A DNA stretch of 64,000 bases from Bacteroides sp. CAG:530. Its GTDB lineage: Bacteria > Bacteroidota > Bacteroidia > Bacteroidales > Bacteroidaceae. The position numbers and the translations under genes were made by a program. Numbering within the stretch: the stretch's first letter is position 1; every line of letters starts with the position of its first letter. This document shows, piece by piece, positions 24,089-32,675 of this stretch. Below the pieces are notes generated by a model. That model was not told where the DNA came from, searched no databases, and worked only from the letters and a program-made list of their open reading frames with translations. The stretch lies in assembly GCA_000434735.1 (NCBI GenBank), contig FR881278.1:2771-66770 (forward strand). Reading direction: 5' to 3'.

Positions 24089-24652
24089 TTACTTCTTATT
24101 GTATTGGTTCATCGTAATGCTCAGTCCTGCCAAGCAAAAGCTTTTGATAATCTCTCCAGCTGTCTCCAAGCGTTCTGGCATCTGTTTTACATCGTCTTCG
24201 CCAAACTTACCGAGAACATAATCCACCTGCGCTCCTTTAGGGAAGTCATTACCTATGCCGAAACGTAAGCGTGCATAGTTCTGTGTGCCCAATGTGGCGG
24301 CGATATGCTTCAATCCATTGTGTCCGGCATCGCTGCCTTTACCCTTCAGTCGCAAACTGCCGAAAGGCAACGCAAGGTCATCTACTACAACCAATACATT
24401 CTCCAACGGAATCTTTTCCTGCTGCATCCAGTATCTTACCGCGTTTCCGCTAAGATTCATGTAAGTAGATGGCTTAAGCAGAAGCAACTGTCTGCCTTTT
24501 ACCGACATACTTGCGGTAGCACCGTATCGTCCGTCCTTAAAAACAATATTGGACGCCTTTGCAAGAGCGTCCAATACCATAAATCCTATGTTGTGCCGAG
24601 TATTGCGATATTCATCGCCTATATTACCCAGCCCTACAATCAAATATTTCAT
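24089..24652 (-). CDS. pth: Peptidyl-tRNA hydrolase
   Basis: 187 residues, full length. Asn10 (GLGNIGDEY), catalytic His20 (NTRHNIGFMV), the LLKPSTYMNLSG motif, and LVVVDDLALPFGSLRLK are all present. It frees tRNA from peptidyl-tRNAs that drop off the ribosome. It begins 6 bases after the rplY stop, and this order is conserved in Bacteroidetes. Confidence 0.96.
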   Translation of the reverse strand: MKYLIVGLGNIGDEYRNTRHNIGFMVLDALAKASNIVFKDGRYGATASMSVKGRQLLLLKPSTYMNLSGNAVRYWMQQEKIPLENVLVVVDDLALPFGSLRLKGKGSDAGHNGLKHIAATLGTQNYARLRFGIGNDFPKGAQVDYVLGKFGEDDVKQMPERLETAGEIIKSFCLAGLSITMNQYNKK

Positions 24653-24658
24653 TCAGGA

Positions 24659-25255
24659 TTATTTGCCTGCAGCAGCCTGTGCACCACGAGCGGCACGAGT
24701 CAATTTAACAGCGCAAACCACAGCTTCTTTTGCGTTAAGCAATTCCAAACCTTCGAAGTTCAATTCGCCTACCTTGATAGTCTTACCAAGAGCCAAAGAA
24801 GTTACGTCGATATTCAGACGTTCAGGAATAACGTTGTACAAAGCTTTAACTTTCAATTTACGCATCTGGAGAGCCAATTTACCACCGGCTTTAACACCTT
24901 CAGCCAAACCTTCCAACTGAACAGGAACTTCCATTACGATAGGATTCTCTTCGTTGATCTGATAGAAGTCTACGTGAAGGATAGCGTCAGTTACAGGGTG
25001 GAACTGGATGTCTTTCATGATAGCGTTAACTACCTTACCATCGATGTTCAGGTCTACTACGTAGATGTGCGGAGTGTAAACCAATTTACGCAAACCGTCT
25101 ACTGTTACTGTGAAGTGAGTAGCAACTGGTTTTCCGTTTTCGTCTTTCTGCATTCCGTACAATACACAAGGTACACCGTTGTTCTTACGCAAGCTGTGAG
25201 TAGCTTTCTTACCGATCTCTGTTCTTAAAGAACCTTTAATTTCGATTGATTTCAT
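24659..25255 (-). CDS. rplY: 50S ribosomal protein L25 (Ctc-type)
   Basis: 198 residues: the N-terminal 5S-rRNA-binding L25 domain (residues ~1-95, IEIKGSLRTEIGKKATHSLR) plus the C-terminal TL5/Ctc beta domain (to ~185) and an Ala/Arg-rich tail. This is the long CTC form found across Bacteroidetes. It heads the rplY-pth-hslR unit behind a good promoter and a leader of about 85 bases. Confidence 0.95.
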   Translation of the reverse strand: MKSIEIKGSLRTEIGKKATHSLRKNNGVPCVLYGMQKDENGKPVATHFTVTVDGLRKLVYTPHIYVVDLNIDGKVVNAIMKDIQFHPVTDAILHVDFYQINEENPIVMEVPVQLEGLAEGVKAGGKLALQMRKLKVKALYNVIPERLNIDVTSLALGKTIKVGELNFEGLELLNAKEAVVCAVKLTRAARGAQAAAGK

Positions 25256-25342
25256 GTTGATTAAAAATTTTTTGTGTTACTCTAAATTAAGTAGTTACTT
25301 GTGCTTAATTCGCCATCACACGATGAGCTTAAAAAAGCGGTG

Positions 25343-25374
25343 CAAAGGTATTTGTTTTTTTTTATTCCAACAAG
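25343..25374 (-). promoter_or_regulatory. Promoter of the rplY-pth-hslR unit
   Basis: On the minus strand CTTG (25371-25374), 20 bases, TACCTTTG (25343-25350). The transcript would carry a leader of about 80 bases. Confidence 0.6.
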
Positions 25375-25532
25375 GAAATGGCTGATTTATTGCGGCTTTT
25401 ACGCTGAAAAGCGATAAAAAAAACGTTTAAAACGATACTTTAACCCACAGAACACGGTACATTAGTTAAAATGCCGTACGAAATCTGTTGACTTCATGCG
25501 GCATTTTAAGCAAACTTAGTATAGCGTTTATA

Positions 25533-25916
25533 TTAAAAATCGATATCTATCTTAATCTCATTATCATGACTGTCGTCTTCTACAGGAACGAAAGTATCTG
25601 TGTTTTCGTGATGTCCTTTCGCTACAGCCGGACCTTGCTCGTCATATATATATTGTATCATTTCGTGTAGGCCGTCCGCAAATTTCTCGAAGTCCTCTTT
25701 GTGCAAGAAAATCTTATGCTTTTCAAAACTTACCTTAGCATTCTCCCCTTCGCCCGAAACAATCTTCTTGCTTTCTGTAATCGACAAGAACATCTCCCCT
25801 CTGCGGTCTTCTTTCACATCTAAGTAATAAATGCGCTTTCCGGCCTTGATAGTCTTAGAGAGAACGATGTCTTTTTCTGCGTTGCCCGCAGCCATATCTT
25901 TTTTCATTTCTTCCAT
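25533..25916 (-). CDS. PUR-alpha-like DNA/RNA-binding protein (DUF3276)
   Basis: 127 residues. The central part (residues ~18-95) contains IKAGKRIYYLDVKEDRRGEM and then KIFLHKEDFEKFADGLHEMI, the beta-beta-beta-alpha pattern of bacterial PUR repeats that bind single-stranded nucleic acid. The N- and C-terminal tails are charged and probably disordered. Monocistronic, transcribed away from nusB. Confidence 0.85.
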   Translation of the reverse strand: MEEMKKDMAAGNAEKDIVLSKTIKAGKRIYYLDVKEDRRGEMFLSITESKKIVSGEGENAKVSFEKHKIFLHKEDFEKFADGLHEMIQYIYDEQGPAVAKGHHENTDTFVPVEDDSHDNEIKIDIDF

Positions 25917-26038
25917 GATGCTGTGTGATAAAGTGGATTAAAAAATCGCCTCAAAATTGAAGTTTTTTTTTGAATAAACAAAGTTATGGCTTTTAAAACT
26001 TATCTAAGCGAGGAAAATATACAAAAAAATGTTTCCAC

Positions 26039-26071
26039 TTTAGGTGAAATGCTGAAAAATATATATTTTTG
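26039..26071 (+). promoter_or_regulatory. Promoter of the nusB cluster
   Basis: TTTA (26039-26042), 21 bases, TATTTTTG (26064-26071), the latter a full TAnnTTTG match. It lies 31 bases before the nusB ATG, inside what a longer frame would make coding, and so decides the start. Confidence 0.55.
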
Positions 26072-26102
26072 CACCCAAATTTATATATATCAAATACATA
26101 GT

Positions 26103-27029
26103 ATGATAAACAGAGTTCTTATTCGTCTTAAGATAGTTCAGATTATTTATGCGTACTATCAAAACGGAGGTAAAAATTTGGATACTGCAGAAAAGGAGTT
26201 GTTCTTCAGTCTTTCCAAAGCTTACGATTTGTACAACTATCTTTTATTGTTAATGGTGGAAGTTACGCGTTATGCCAACAAGCGGTTGGAAGCGGGCAAA
26301 CACAAACTGGCTCCTACAAAGGAGGACTTAAATCCTAATACTCGTTTTGTTGATAATCGTTTTATCGCCCAACTTGAAATAAACAAGCAGCTGTTAGAGT
26401 TCGAGAACTCACAGAAGAAGAATTGGGATAACACGCCTGAATTCATCAAGGCATTGTGCGAAGAAATAATGGACAGCGATATATATAAGGAGTATATGAG
26501 CGCTGAAACTTCATCGTACGATGAGGATAGAGAATTCTGGAGAAAGATATATAAGAAGATCATTGTTCGCAATGAACGTCTTGACGGTATTCTCGAAGAC
26601 CAGAGTCTGTATTGGAACGACGACCGCGAGATAGTAGACACTTTCGTATTGAAGACCATCAAGCGCTTTGACCCTAAAAACGGCGAAAAACAGGAACTTC
26701 TGCCAGAATTCAAAGACGAAGAGGATAAAGAGTTCGCTCGTCGTTTGTTCCGTCGTACCATTCTTAACGAAGATTACTATCGTCACTTAATCAGCGATAA
26801 CTCTAAGAACTGGAACATCGACCGTGTAGCAGTGATGGATGTTGTAATCATGCAGATTGCATTGGCCGAAATCCTGAGCTTCCCTAACATTCCGGTTAGC
26901 GTTTCTCTGAACGAGTACGTAGAGATTGCCAAGCTGTACAGCACTCCTAAGAGTGGTGGTTACATTAACGGTACCCTCGATGGAATAGTTAATCAATTGA
27001 AAAAGGATAATAAACTGACTAAAAATTAA
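26103..27029 (+). CDS. nusB: Transcription antitermination factor NusB (long Bacteroidetes form)
   Basis: 308 residues, about twice the length of E. coli NusB. The C-terminal ~120 residues carry the NusB all-helical core (FARRLFRRTILNEDYYRHLI, WNIDRVAVMDVVIMQIALAE, NEYVEIAKLYSTPKSGGYIN). The N-terminal half (INRVLIRLKIVQIIYAYYQ) is a diverged duplication of the same fold, as is usual in this phylum. It binds boxA RNA with NusE in rRNA antitermination. The start at 26103 was chosen because a promoter overlaps the longer frame. First gene of nusB-yajC-ybbR-coaE. Confidence 0.92.
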   Translation: MINRVLIRLKIVQIIYAYYQNGGKNLDTAEKELFFSLSKAYDLYNYLLLLMVEVTRYANKRLEAGKHKLAPTKEDLNPNTRFVDNRFIAQLEINKQLLEFENSQKKNWDNTPEFIKALCEEIMDSDIYKEYMSAETSSYDEDREFWRKIYKKIIVRNERLDGILEDQSLYWNDDREIVDTFVLKTIKRFDPKNGEKQELLPEFKDEEDKEFARRLFRRTILNEDYYRHLISDNSKNWNIDRVAVMDVVIMQIALAEILSFPNIPVSVSLNEYVEIAKLYSTPKSGGYINGTLDGIVNQLKKDNKLTKN

Positions 27030-27073
27030 TACCTTTGTTCAGGTAATATAAAACTTAATAACACGAAGAACTT

Positions 27074-27382
27074 ATGAATATGTTGACAGTTATGCTGCAG
27101 GCACAAGGTGGAGGAGATTTATCTTTCATCCTCATGATGGTAGCCATCTTTGCTATCATGTATTTCTTTATGATTCGCCCACAGAACAAGAAGCAGAAAG
27201 AAATCGCTAACTTCCGTAAGAACTTGGAAGTAGGCCAGTCTATAATCACTGCCGGTGGCATTTATGGAAAAATCAAAGAAATAGAAGATAACTCTGTAGT
27301 TGTAGAAATAGCATCAGGAGTAAAAATCAAAGTAGACAAGAACTCTATCTATGCTGATGCTAAGGCTCAAGCTACAAAATAA
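27074..27382 (+). CDS. yajC: Preprotein translocase subunit YajC
   Basis: 102 residues: one membrane segment (about 15-36, LSFILMMVAIFAIMYFFMI) followed by RPQNKKQKE and a basic cytosolic beta domain with VGQSIITAGGIYGKI. An accessory subunit of the SecDF complex. It lies 44 bases after nusB. Confidence 0.95.
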   Translation: MNMLTVMLQAQGGGDLSFILMMVAIFAIMYFFMIRPQNKKQKEIANFRKNLEVGQSIITAGGIYGKIKEIEDNSVVVEIASGVKIKVDKNSIYADAKAQATK

Positions 27383-27394
27383 TATCAAGTAGAC

Positions 27395-28417
27395 ATGTTC
27401 GATGTAAAGAACATCACGCTTTATTATCGATGGATTTTACGGAAAACCAGAGATTTCTTGCTTAGCGATAAGTTCAGGGAAGCTTTGGTTTTCTTGTTTT
27501 TCGTATTAGTATCGTTTGGGTTTTGGTTGCTGCAGACTTTAGATTATACGTATCAAACAGAATTCAAGGTTCCGCTGCGACTGAAGAACATACCTAAAGA
27601 TGTAATCTTGACATCCGATTTGCCTGACGAGGTGAAAGTAAGAGTGGAAGACCGAGGTACGGTACTGCTCAACTATATGCTAGGACGCACCTTTTTCCCG
27701 GTGTCTTTCGATTTCAAGGATTTCCAAAATGGAGGATCGCACGTACGTATATCGTCGTCTGAGATGCAAAAGCGAATCTCATCGCAGCTGAACGTATCGA
27801 CTAAGCTGATTTCTATCCGCCCGGATACCATCGATTTTATCTTTACTAAAGGATTGGCGAAGAAAATTCCGGTACGGCTGAATGGCGACAGCAATATTTC
27901 GGCTACGCGTCAGTATTATATCTCGTCGGTGAAGCTAACCCCCGATTCGGTAATAGCGTATGCGCCTAAAGAAATATTAGATACGCTACGCATGGCTTAC
28001 ACTACGCCGTTTATCGCCACTAATGTTACCGATACATTAGAGAAACGTGTATCCATCGACAAAATAACAGGTGTAAAGTTCGTGCCATCGTATACCGATG
28101 TGTTCATTCTTACCGATATGTATTCCGAGAAAACCGTAGAAGTGCCCGTAATCGGAGTCAACTTCCCAGCAGGAAAAGTTTTGCGCACTTTCCCTTCTAA
28201 GGTAGATGTTACATTCCAGGTAGGATTACGACATTTTAAGGAGGTAGACGCAAACGATTTCTTCATAGGCGTTACATACGAAGATGTACTTAAGACAAAA
28301 GGAGATAAACTTGTGCTCAACGTGAAAAGTGCTCCCGAGGTAGTGGGGCACATCCGTATATCTCCGGCTTCGGTAGACTATCTGATAGAACAACAATCGG
28401 AAAGAGAAAACGAATAA
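27395..28417 (+). CDS. YbbR-domain membrane-anchored protein
   Basis: 340 residues. A short cytosolic N-terminus, one membrane segment (~30-48, ALVFLFFVLVSFGFWLLQTL), then three or so YbbR-like beta repeats outside the membrane (for example FKVPLRLKNIPKDVIL; KIPVRLNGD; VEVPVIGVNFPAGKVL). YbbR/CdaR proteins regulate diadenylate cyclase in Firmicutes; here no cyclase gene is adjacent, so the role is open. 12 bases after yajC and 6 before coaE. Confidence 0.85.
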   Translation: MFDVKNITLYYRWILRKTRDFLLSDKFREALVFLFFVLVSFGFWLLQTLDYTYQTEFKVPLRLKNIPKDVILTSDLPDEVKVRVEDRGTVLLNYMLGRTFFPVSFDFKDFQNGGSHVRISSSEMQKRISSQLNVSTKLISIRPDTIDFIFTKGLAKKIPVRLNGDSNISATRQYYISSVKLTPDSVIAYAPKEILDTLRMAYTTPFIATNVTDTLEKRVSIDKITGVKFVPSYTDVFILTDMYSEKTVEVPVIGVNFPAGKVLRTFPSKVDVTFQVGLRHFKEVDANDFFIGVTYEDVLKTKGDKLVLNVKSAPEVVGHIRISPASVDYLIEQQSERENE

Positions 28418-28423
28418 CCACAG

Positions 28424-29023
28424 ATGATAAAAATAGGAATAACCGGAGGTATAGGTAGCGGGAAGTCTTTCGTCGCCAAACAGATGGAAGAGAAAGGTAT
28501 CCCCGTTTACTACACCGATGACATGGCTAAACAACTAATGGTGGAAAGTCCAGTAATTCACGAAAAGCTGACAAAGCTATTGGGTGAAGACGCATACTCT
28601 CCCGACGGACAGCCCAACAAAAAGAAGCTGATAGATTACCTCTTTGCCAATAAAGAAAATGCGCTTCGCATCAACTCCATCGTGCATCCAGTAGTAAAAT
28701 CAGACTTCCAGCAATGGGTAGAGCGACATAAGTCGACGGAAATCGTAGCCATGGAGTGCGCTATATTATATGAAGCCGGATTTGATGATGTGGTAGACCG
28801 TGTAGCAATGGTATACGCTCCGCTGGAAATTCGGATAGAGCGAGCCATGAAACGCGACGGAGCGACTAGACAACAGGTAAAGAATCGGATAAACGCTCAA
28901 ATGCCAGATGAAGAAAAATGCAAGCGAGCCGACTATACCATATATAATGATGGCATACGCCCTATTCCAGCCCAGATAGACACCATGCTTGAGCAAGTCA
29001 AAAGCGGAAAACCTTTGGGGTAA
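28424..29023 (+). CDS. coaE: Dephospho-CoA kinase
   Basis: 199 residues with a P-loop GITGGIGSGKS (5-15), YYTDDMAK, the CoA-domain segment IVHPVVKSDF, and the lid Arg in AMKRDGATRQQVKNRI. It phosphorylates the ribose 3'-OH of dephospho-CoA, the last step of coenzyme A synthesis. Last gene of the nusB cluster, although no clear terminator follows before the next promoter. Confidence 0.96.
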   Translation: MIKIGITGGIGSGKSFVAKQMEEKGIPVYYTDDMAKQLMVESPVIHEKLTKLLGEDAYSPDGQPNKKKLIDYLFANKENALRINSIVHPVVKSDFQQWVERHKSTEIVAMECAILYEAGFDDVVDRVAMVYAPLEIRIERAMKRDGATRQQVKNRINAQMPDEEKCKRADYTIYNDGIRPIPAQIDTMLEQVKSGKPLG

Positions 29024-29024
29024 A

Positions 29025-29056
29025 TTTGTGTAATTCGATGGGGAGTTGTATTTTTG
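29025..29056 (+). promoter_or_regulatory. Promoter of the DUF5606 gene
   Basis: TTTG (29025-29028), 20 bases, TATTTTTG (29049-29056): a textbook Bacteroidetes promoter about 56 bases before the ATG. Confidence 0.75.
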
Positions 29057-29112
29057 CTACCCTTAAACGAAATTAGGAACTATATTAAATTAACAATATA
29101 ATAAATAGACTT

Positions 29113-29529
29113 ATGTTGAAGACAATTTTAGCAATTTCAGGAAAACCTGGATTGTATAAGCTTATTTCTCAAGCTAAAAATATGCTGATAGTAGAGGCTG
29201 TTAGCGCAGATAAGAAAAGAATGCCTATTTATGCAAGTGATAAAGTTATTTCATTAGGCGATATCGCTATGTATACCGACGATGATGAAGTTCCATTGGG
29301 TAAGGTTCTTGAATCTGTAAAGAACAAAGAAAATGGTGCTGTAACTTCAATCGATTACAAAAAGGCATCGGCAGAAGAACTTCACGCTTTCATGGCTGAA
29401 GTATTGCCTGAATACGACCGCGACCGTGTACACACTAGCGATATCAAAAAGCTTATCCAGTGGTACAACTTGCTCGTTTCTAACGGCGAAACAGACTTCG
29501 TAGAAGAAGAACCTAAAACAGAAGAATAA
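29113..29529 (+). CDS. Conserved Bacteroidetes protein DUF5606
   Basis: 138 residues. The N-terminus LKTILAISGKPGLYKLISQA and the following VISLGDIAMYTDDDEVPLG form a small beta domain that looks SH3- or Tudor-like. Residues ~80-125 are helical (SAEELHAFMAEVLPEYDRDRV). The acidic C-terminus ends in a Glu/Pro run. No function is known to me. It has its own promoter and terminator. Confidence 0.75.
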   Translation: MLKTILAISGKPGLYKLISQAKNMLIVEAVSADKKRMPIYASDKVISLGDIAMYTDDDEVPLGKVLESVKNKENGAVTSIDYKKASAEELHAFMAEVLPEYDRDRVHTSDIKKLIQWYNLLVSNGETDFVEEEPKTEE

Positions 29530-29564
29530 TACAACTGTATTATAGCCTGACACGCTTCAGGTAG

Positions 29565-29609
29565 AACAACTCCTTGCATCATCTCAACGATTTGACGCAA
29601 GGAGTTGTT
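29565..29609 (+). terminator. Terminator of the DUF5606 gene
   Basis: AACAACTCCTTGC (29565-29577) pairs with GCAAGGAGTTGTT (29597-29609), then TGTTTT. Confidence 0.85.
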
Positions 29610-29654
29610 TGTTTTAAAAGAATATCGCTATATGTTTAAAATATGTGGCAAAGC

Positions 29655-29685
29655 TTTGCTTATTTCAAATAAAAGCGTACCTTTG
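29655..29685 (+). promoter_or_regulatory. Promoter of the second tRNA-Pro gene
   Basis: TTTG (29655-29658), 19 bases, TACCTTTG (29678-29685). The same spacing and a similar spacer occur at the displaced promoter of the other tRNA-Pro. Confidence 0.85.
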
Positions 29686-29696
29686 CACTCGCAATT

Positions 29697-29771
29697 CGGG
29701 GTGTAGCTCAGCCCGGTTAGAGTACGCGTCTGGGGGGCGTGTGGTCGCTGGTTCGAATCCAGTCACCCCGA
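29697..29771 (+). tRNA. tRNA-Pro (anticodon GGG), second copy
   Basis: The 75-base transcript region is identical to the copy at 11955-12029: acceptor CGGGGTG/CACCCCG, loop CTGGGGG, T-loop TTCGAAT. The upstream DNA differs at a few positions from the att repeat. Uninterrupted, so it provides proline decoding whatever happens at the inserted copy. Confidence 0.97.
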
Positions 29772-29782
29772 CTGGAATTTAG

Positions 29783-29809
29783 AGGAGTCAAGTGTTTAAC
29801 TTGATTCCT
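29783..29809 (+). terminator. Terminator of the second tRNA-Pro
   Basis: AGGAGTCAAGT pairs with ACTTGATTCCT (one wobble), followed by a seven-T run. Confidence 0.85.
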
Positions 29810-29907
29810 TTTTTTGTGCACATATTTAATGTTGTCCCTCTTTTCTATTTTTTGAAGAATGTATTAAATTTGTGCCGAATATATTGATTTATAATTTATA
29901 AGAAGCA

Positions 29908-30831
29908 ATGCCATTAAATTTACCAGATAAACTTCCTGCCATCAACTTACTGAAGGAGGAAAATATATTTGTTATAGATAACTCTCGCGCCAATGCGCAA
30001 GATATTCGTCCGCTTAAGATTGTGGTTCTCAATTTGATGCCGCTTAAGATTACTACCGAAACCGATCTTATACGTTTGCTTTCTAACTCGCCGTTGCAGA
30101 TAGAAGTTAGCTTTATGAAACTGAAAAGCCATACTTCTAAAAATACTCCGATAGAGCACATGAAGGCTTTTTATCGCGATTTCGCTTCGATGCGTGAAGA
30201 AAGATTTGATGGCATGATTATCACCGGAGCGCCGGTAGAGCATCTTGAGTTTGAAGATGTGAATTACTGGAGTGAGATTACGGAGATATTCGACTGGACC
30301 AGAACTCATGTTACGTCTACCATGTATATATGTTGGGCTGCTCAAGCCGGACTGTATTATCACTATGGCATACCAAAATATCAGTTGGATAAGAAGATGT
30401 TTGGCATTTTCGAGCATCATGTAACCGAAGGATTCAGTCATCTGCCTATATTCCGCGGATTCGATGACGTATTCTATGTCCCTCATAGCCGCCATACTGA
30501 AGTGCGCCGCGAAGATATAGATAAGTGCAAGGAACTGCAGGTAGTTTCAGAATCGGATGAGTCGGGAGTACATATCGTGATGGCAAGAGGTGGTCGCGAG
30601 ATATTCGTTACCGGACATTCAGAATACTCTCCGTACACGCTCGACGGTGAATATCGCAGAGATTTAGGCAAGGGACTCCCTATTGATATGCCAAAGAATT
30701 ACTATCGTAACGACGATCCAGAGCAAGGCCCGTTGGTGCGCTGGCGCAGTACCGCCAATCTGCTTTTCAGCAACTGGCTTAACTACTATGTATATCAGGA
30801 AACTCCTTACGACATAAACCAAATACGATGA
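29908..30831 (+). CDS. metA: Homoserine O-acyltransferase, MetA family (predicted acetyltransferase)
   Basis: 307 residues. It activates homoserine for methionine synthesis. The class-I-glutamine-amidotransferase-like triad is in place: nucleophile Cys142 (MYICWAAQAG), His237 and Glu239 (VTGHSEYSP). Residue 111 is Glu (GAPVEHLEF). In this family Glu at position 111 goes with acetyl-CoA use and Gly with succinyl-CoA use, so O-acetylhomoserine is the predicted product despite the usual succinyltransferase name. TAAATTTG at 29865-29872 is a likely -7 box. The stop overlaps the next start (ATGA). Confidence 0.93.
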   Translation: MPLNLPDKLPAINLLKEENIFVIDNSRANAQDIRPLKIVVLNLMPLKITTETDLIRLLSNSPLQIEVSFMKLKSHTSKNTPIEHMKAFYRDFASMREERFDGMIITGAPVEHLEFEDVNYWSEITEIFDWTRTHVTSTMYICWAAQAGLYYHYGIPKYQLDKKMFGIFEHHVTEGFSHLPIFRGFDDVFYVPHSRHTEVRREDIDKCKELQVVSESDESGVHIVMARGGREIFVTGHSEYSPYTLDGEYRRDLGKGLPIDMPKNYYRNDDPEQGPLVRWRSTANLLFSNWLNYYVYQETPYDINQIR

Positions 30832-32666
30832 TGCATAAAATGAAACAACGTCCTATAGAACTGTTGGCTCCGGCCAAGAATTTAGAGTGTGGCATTGAGG
30901 CTATAAATCACGGAGCCGATGCCGTATATATAGGTGCTCCGCGTTTTGGCGCACGTGCCGCAGCCGGAAATTCGCTTGCCGATATAGAGGCATTGGTGCA
31001 GTATGCTCATTTATATAATGTGCGTATATATGTAACCGTAAACACAATATTGCGCGATGACGAGCTGAAGGAAACCGAAGCTATGATTTGGGATTTGTAT
31101 AGGGTAGGAGTAGATGCGCTCATTGTTCAGGATATGGGGCTTACCCAACTTAATTTGCCTCCCATCCCGCTGCATGCCAGTACGCAGATGGATAACCGCA
31201 CTGTAGAAAAGGTCCGCTTTTTGGCGGATGCCGGATTCCGGCAGGTGGTGTTGGCTCGCGAATTGTCTGTCAATGAAATCAGTCGTATACATGCCGCATG
31301 TCCTGATACGTTATTCGAAGTCTTTATACACGGAGCTTTGTGTGTGAGTTATAGCGGGCAGTGCTATGTAAGTGAGGCTTGTTTCGGACGCAGTGCCAAC
31401 CGTGGCGAGTGTGCCCAGTTTTGCCGTTTGCAGTTTGACATGACTGATGCCGACGGAAAGGTGATAGAAAAAGGCAAGCATCTGCTGTCATTGAAAGACA
31501 TGAATCAGAGCGATAACTTAGAGGAATTACTCGATGCAGGAGCTTCTTCATTGAAAATAGAAGGACGACTTAAAGATGTATCGTATGTAAAGAACGTTAC
31601 TGCCTACTATCGTCAGAAGTTGGATGCACTGTTTAAACGCAGAAAAGAATATGTACGTGCTTCATCGGGTAGCGTAAAGCCGGCCTTCCGTCCTCAGTTG
31701 GATAAGAGTTTTAGTCGTGGTTTTACCGATTATTTCGCACACGGACGTAATTCGGGAATATTCTCGTTTAACACCCCTAAATCGTTGGGCGAGGAAGTTG
31801 GTACGGTGAAAGAGATACGTGGCAACTATCTTACAGTAGCAGGCGTTAAAGCGTTCAGTAATGGCGACGGACTTTGTTACCTCGATGCGCAGGGCCGTTT
31901 GCAGGGTTTCCGTGTTAATAGAGTAGAAAACAATAAGCTCTTTCCGCAAGAGATGCCTCGCATAAAGCCAAAAACTGTGCTTTATCGTAACTTCGACCAA
32001 GAGTTCGACCGTATCATGCAGAAGAAGTCGGCAGAACGTAAATTGGCTGTCGATGTATCGTTGGCAGAGAACAATTTCGGTTTTACATTGACTATGTGCG
32101 ATGAAGACGAAAACAGCGTGAGCATGGCATTGAGCAAAAACAAGGAATTAGCTCGCACTCCGCAGCATGACAATCTGATTAATCAGTTGGGCAAATTGGG
32201 AAATACCCCATTTGTACCGAGAAATATAGATGTTGATTTATCCGAAAACTGGTTTATTCCTTCATCCGAATTGGCGGAGTTGCGCCGTGCCACTGTAGAG
32301 AAATTGTTGTCTCTTCGCCGTATAAACTATCACCGTGAGTTGTGGCGTATGCCCGAAACGGAACATCCTTATCCGCAGAAAGAACTTACTTACTTGGGTA
32401 ATGTGATGAACAAGGAAGCGGCGGCGTTTTATCAGAAGCATGGAGTAGAGAAAATAGCTCCGGCGTTCGAGATGGAACATCCCGAAGGAGCAGCTCTTAT
32501 GTTCTGTAAACATTGCTTGCGTTATAGCATGGGATGGTGTCCGGTACATCATAAAGTGAAGCCGCCTTATCGCGAGCCTTATTATCTGGTAAGCGGTGAT
32601 GGTAAGAAGTTCCGTTTGCAGTTCGACTGCAAGAATTGTCAAATGAAAGTTTATTCTGAATCCTGA
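30828..32666 (+). CDS. rlhA: Peptidase U32 family, RlhA-like 23S rRNA hydroxylation protein
   Basis: 612 residues. An N-terminal TIM-barrel-like U32 domain (residues ~10-290) includes ELLAPAKNLECGIEAINHGADAVYIG-type sequence, HASTQMDN, and the Cys-bearing SGQCYVSE...GRSANRGECAQFCR segment. The C-terminal half includes FCKHCLRYSMGWCPVH and CKNCQMK, probable Fe-S or metal ligands. In E. coli RlhA (YdcP) is needed for hydroxylation of C2501 of 23S rRNA. Its start overlaps the metA stop by four bases. Confidence 0.85.
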   Translation: MMHKMKQRPIELLAPAKNLECGIEAINHGADAVYIGAPRFGARAAAGNSLADIEALVQYAHLYNVRIYVTVNTILRDDELKETEAMIWDLYRVGVDALIVQDMGLTQLNLPPIPLHASTQMDNRTVEKVRFLADAGFRQVVLARELSVNEISRIHAACPDTLFEVFIHGALCVSYSGQCYVSEACFGRSANRGECAQFCRLQFDMTDADGKVIEKGKHLLSLKDMNQSDNLEELLDAGASSLKIEGRLKDVSYVKNVTAYYRQKLDALFKRRKEYVRASSGSVKPAFRPQLDKSFSRGFTDYFAHGRNSGIFSFNTPKSLGEEVGTVKEIRGNYLTVAGVKAFSNGDGLCYLDAQGRLQGFRVNRVENNKLFPQEMPRIKPKTVLYRNFDQEFDRIMQKKSAERKLAVDVSLAENNFGFTLTMCDEDENSVSMALSKNKELARTPQHDNLINQLGKLGNTPFVPRNIDVDLSENWFIPSSELAELRRATVEKLLSLRRINYHRELWRMPETEHPYPQKELTYLGNVMNKEAAAFYQKHGVEKIAPAFEMEHPEGAALMFCKHCLRYSMGWCPVHHKVKPPYREPYYLVSGDGKKFRLQFDCKNCQMKVYSES

Positions 32667-32675
32667 TATAGAATT

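Noticed and set aside
24305..25228. Long plus-strand frame opposite pth and rplY
   Set aside because: It is antisense to two well-conserved genes, with an amino-acid composition typical of a reverse-strand shadow.
29772..29907. SAM riboswitch upstream of metA
   Set aside because: The gap holds only the tRNA-Pro terminator and a promoter; too short for a SAM-type aptamer.
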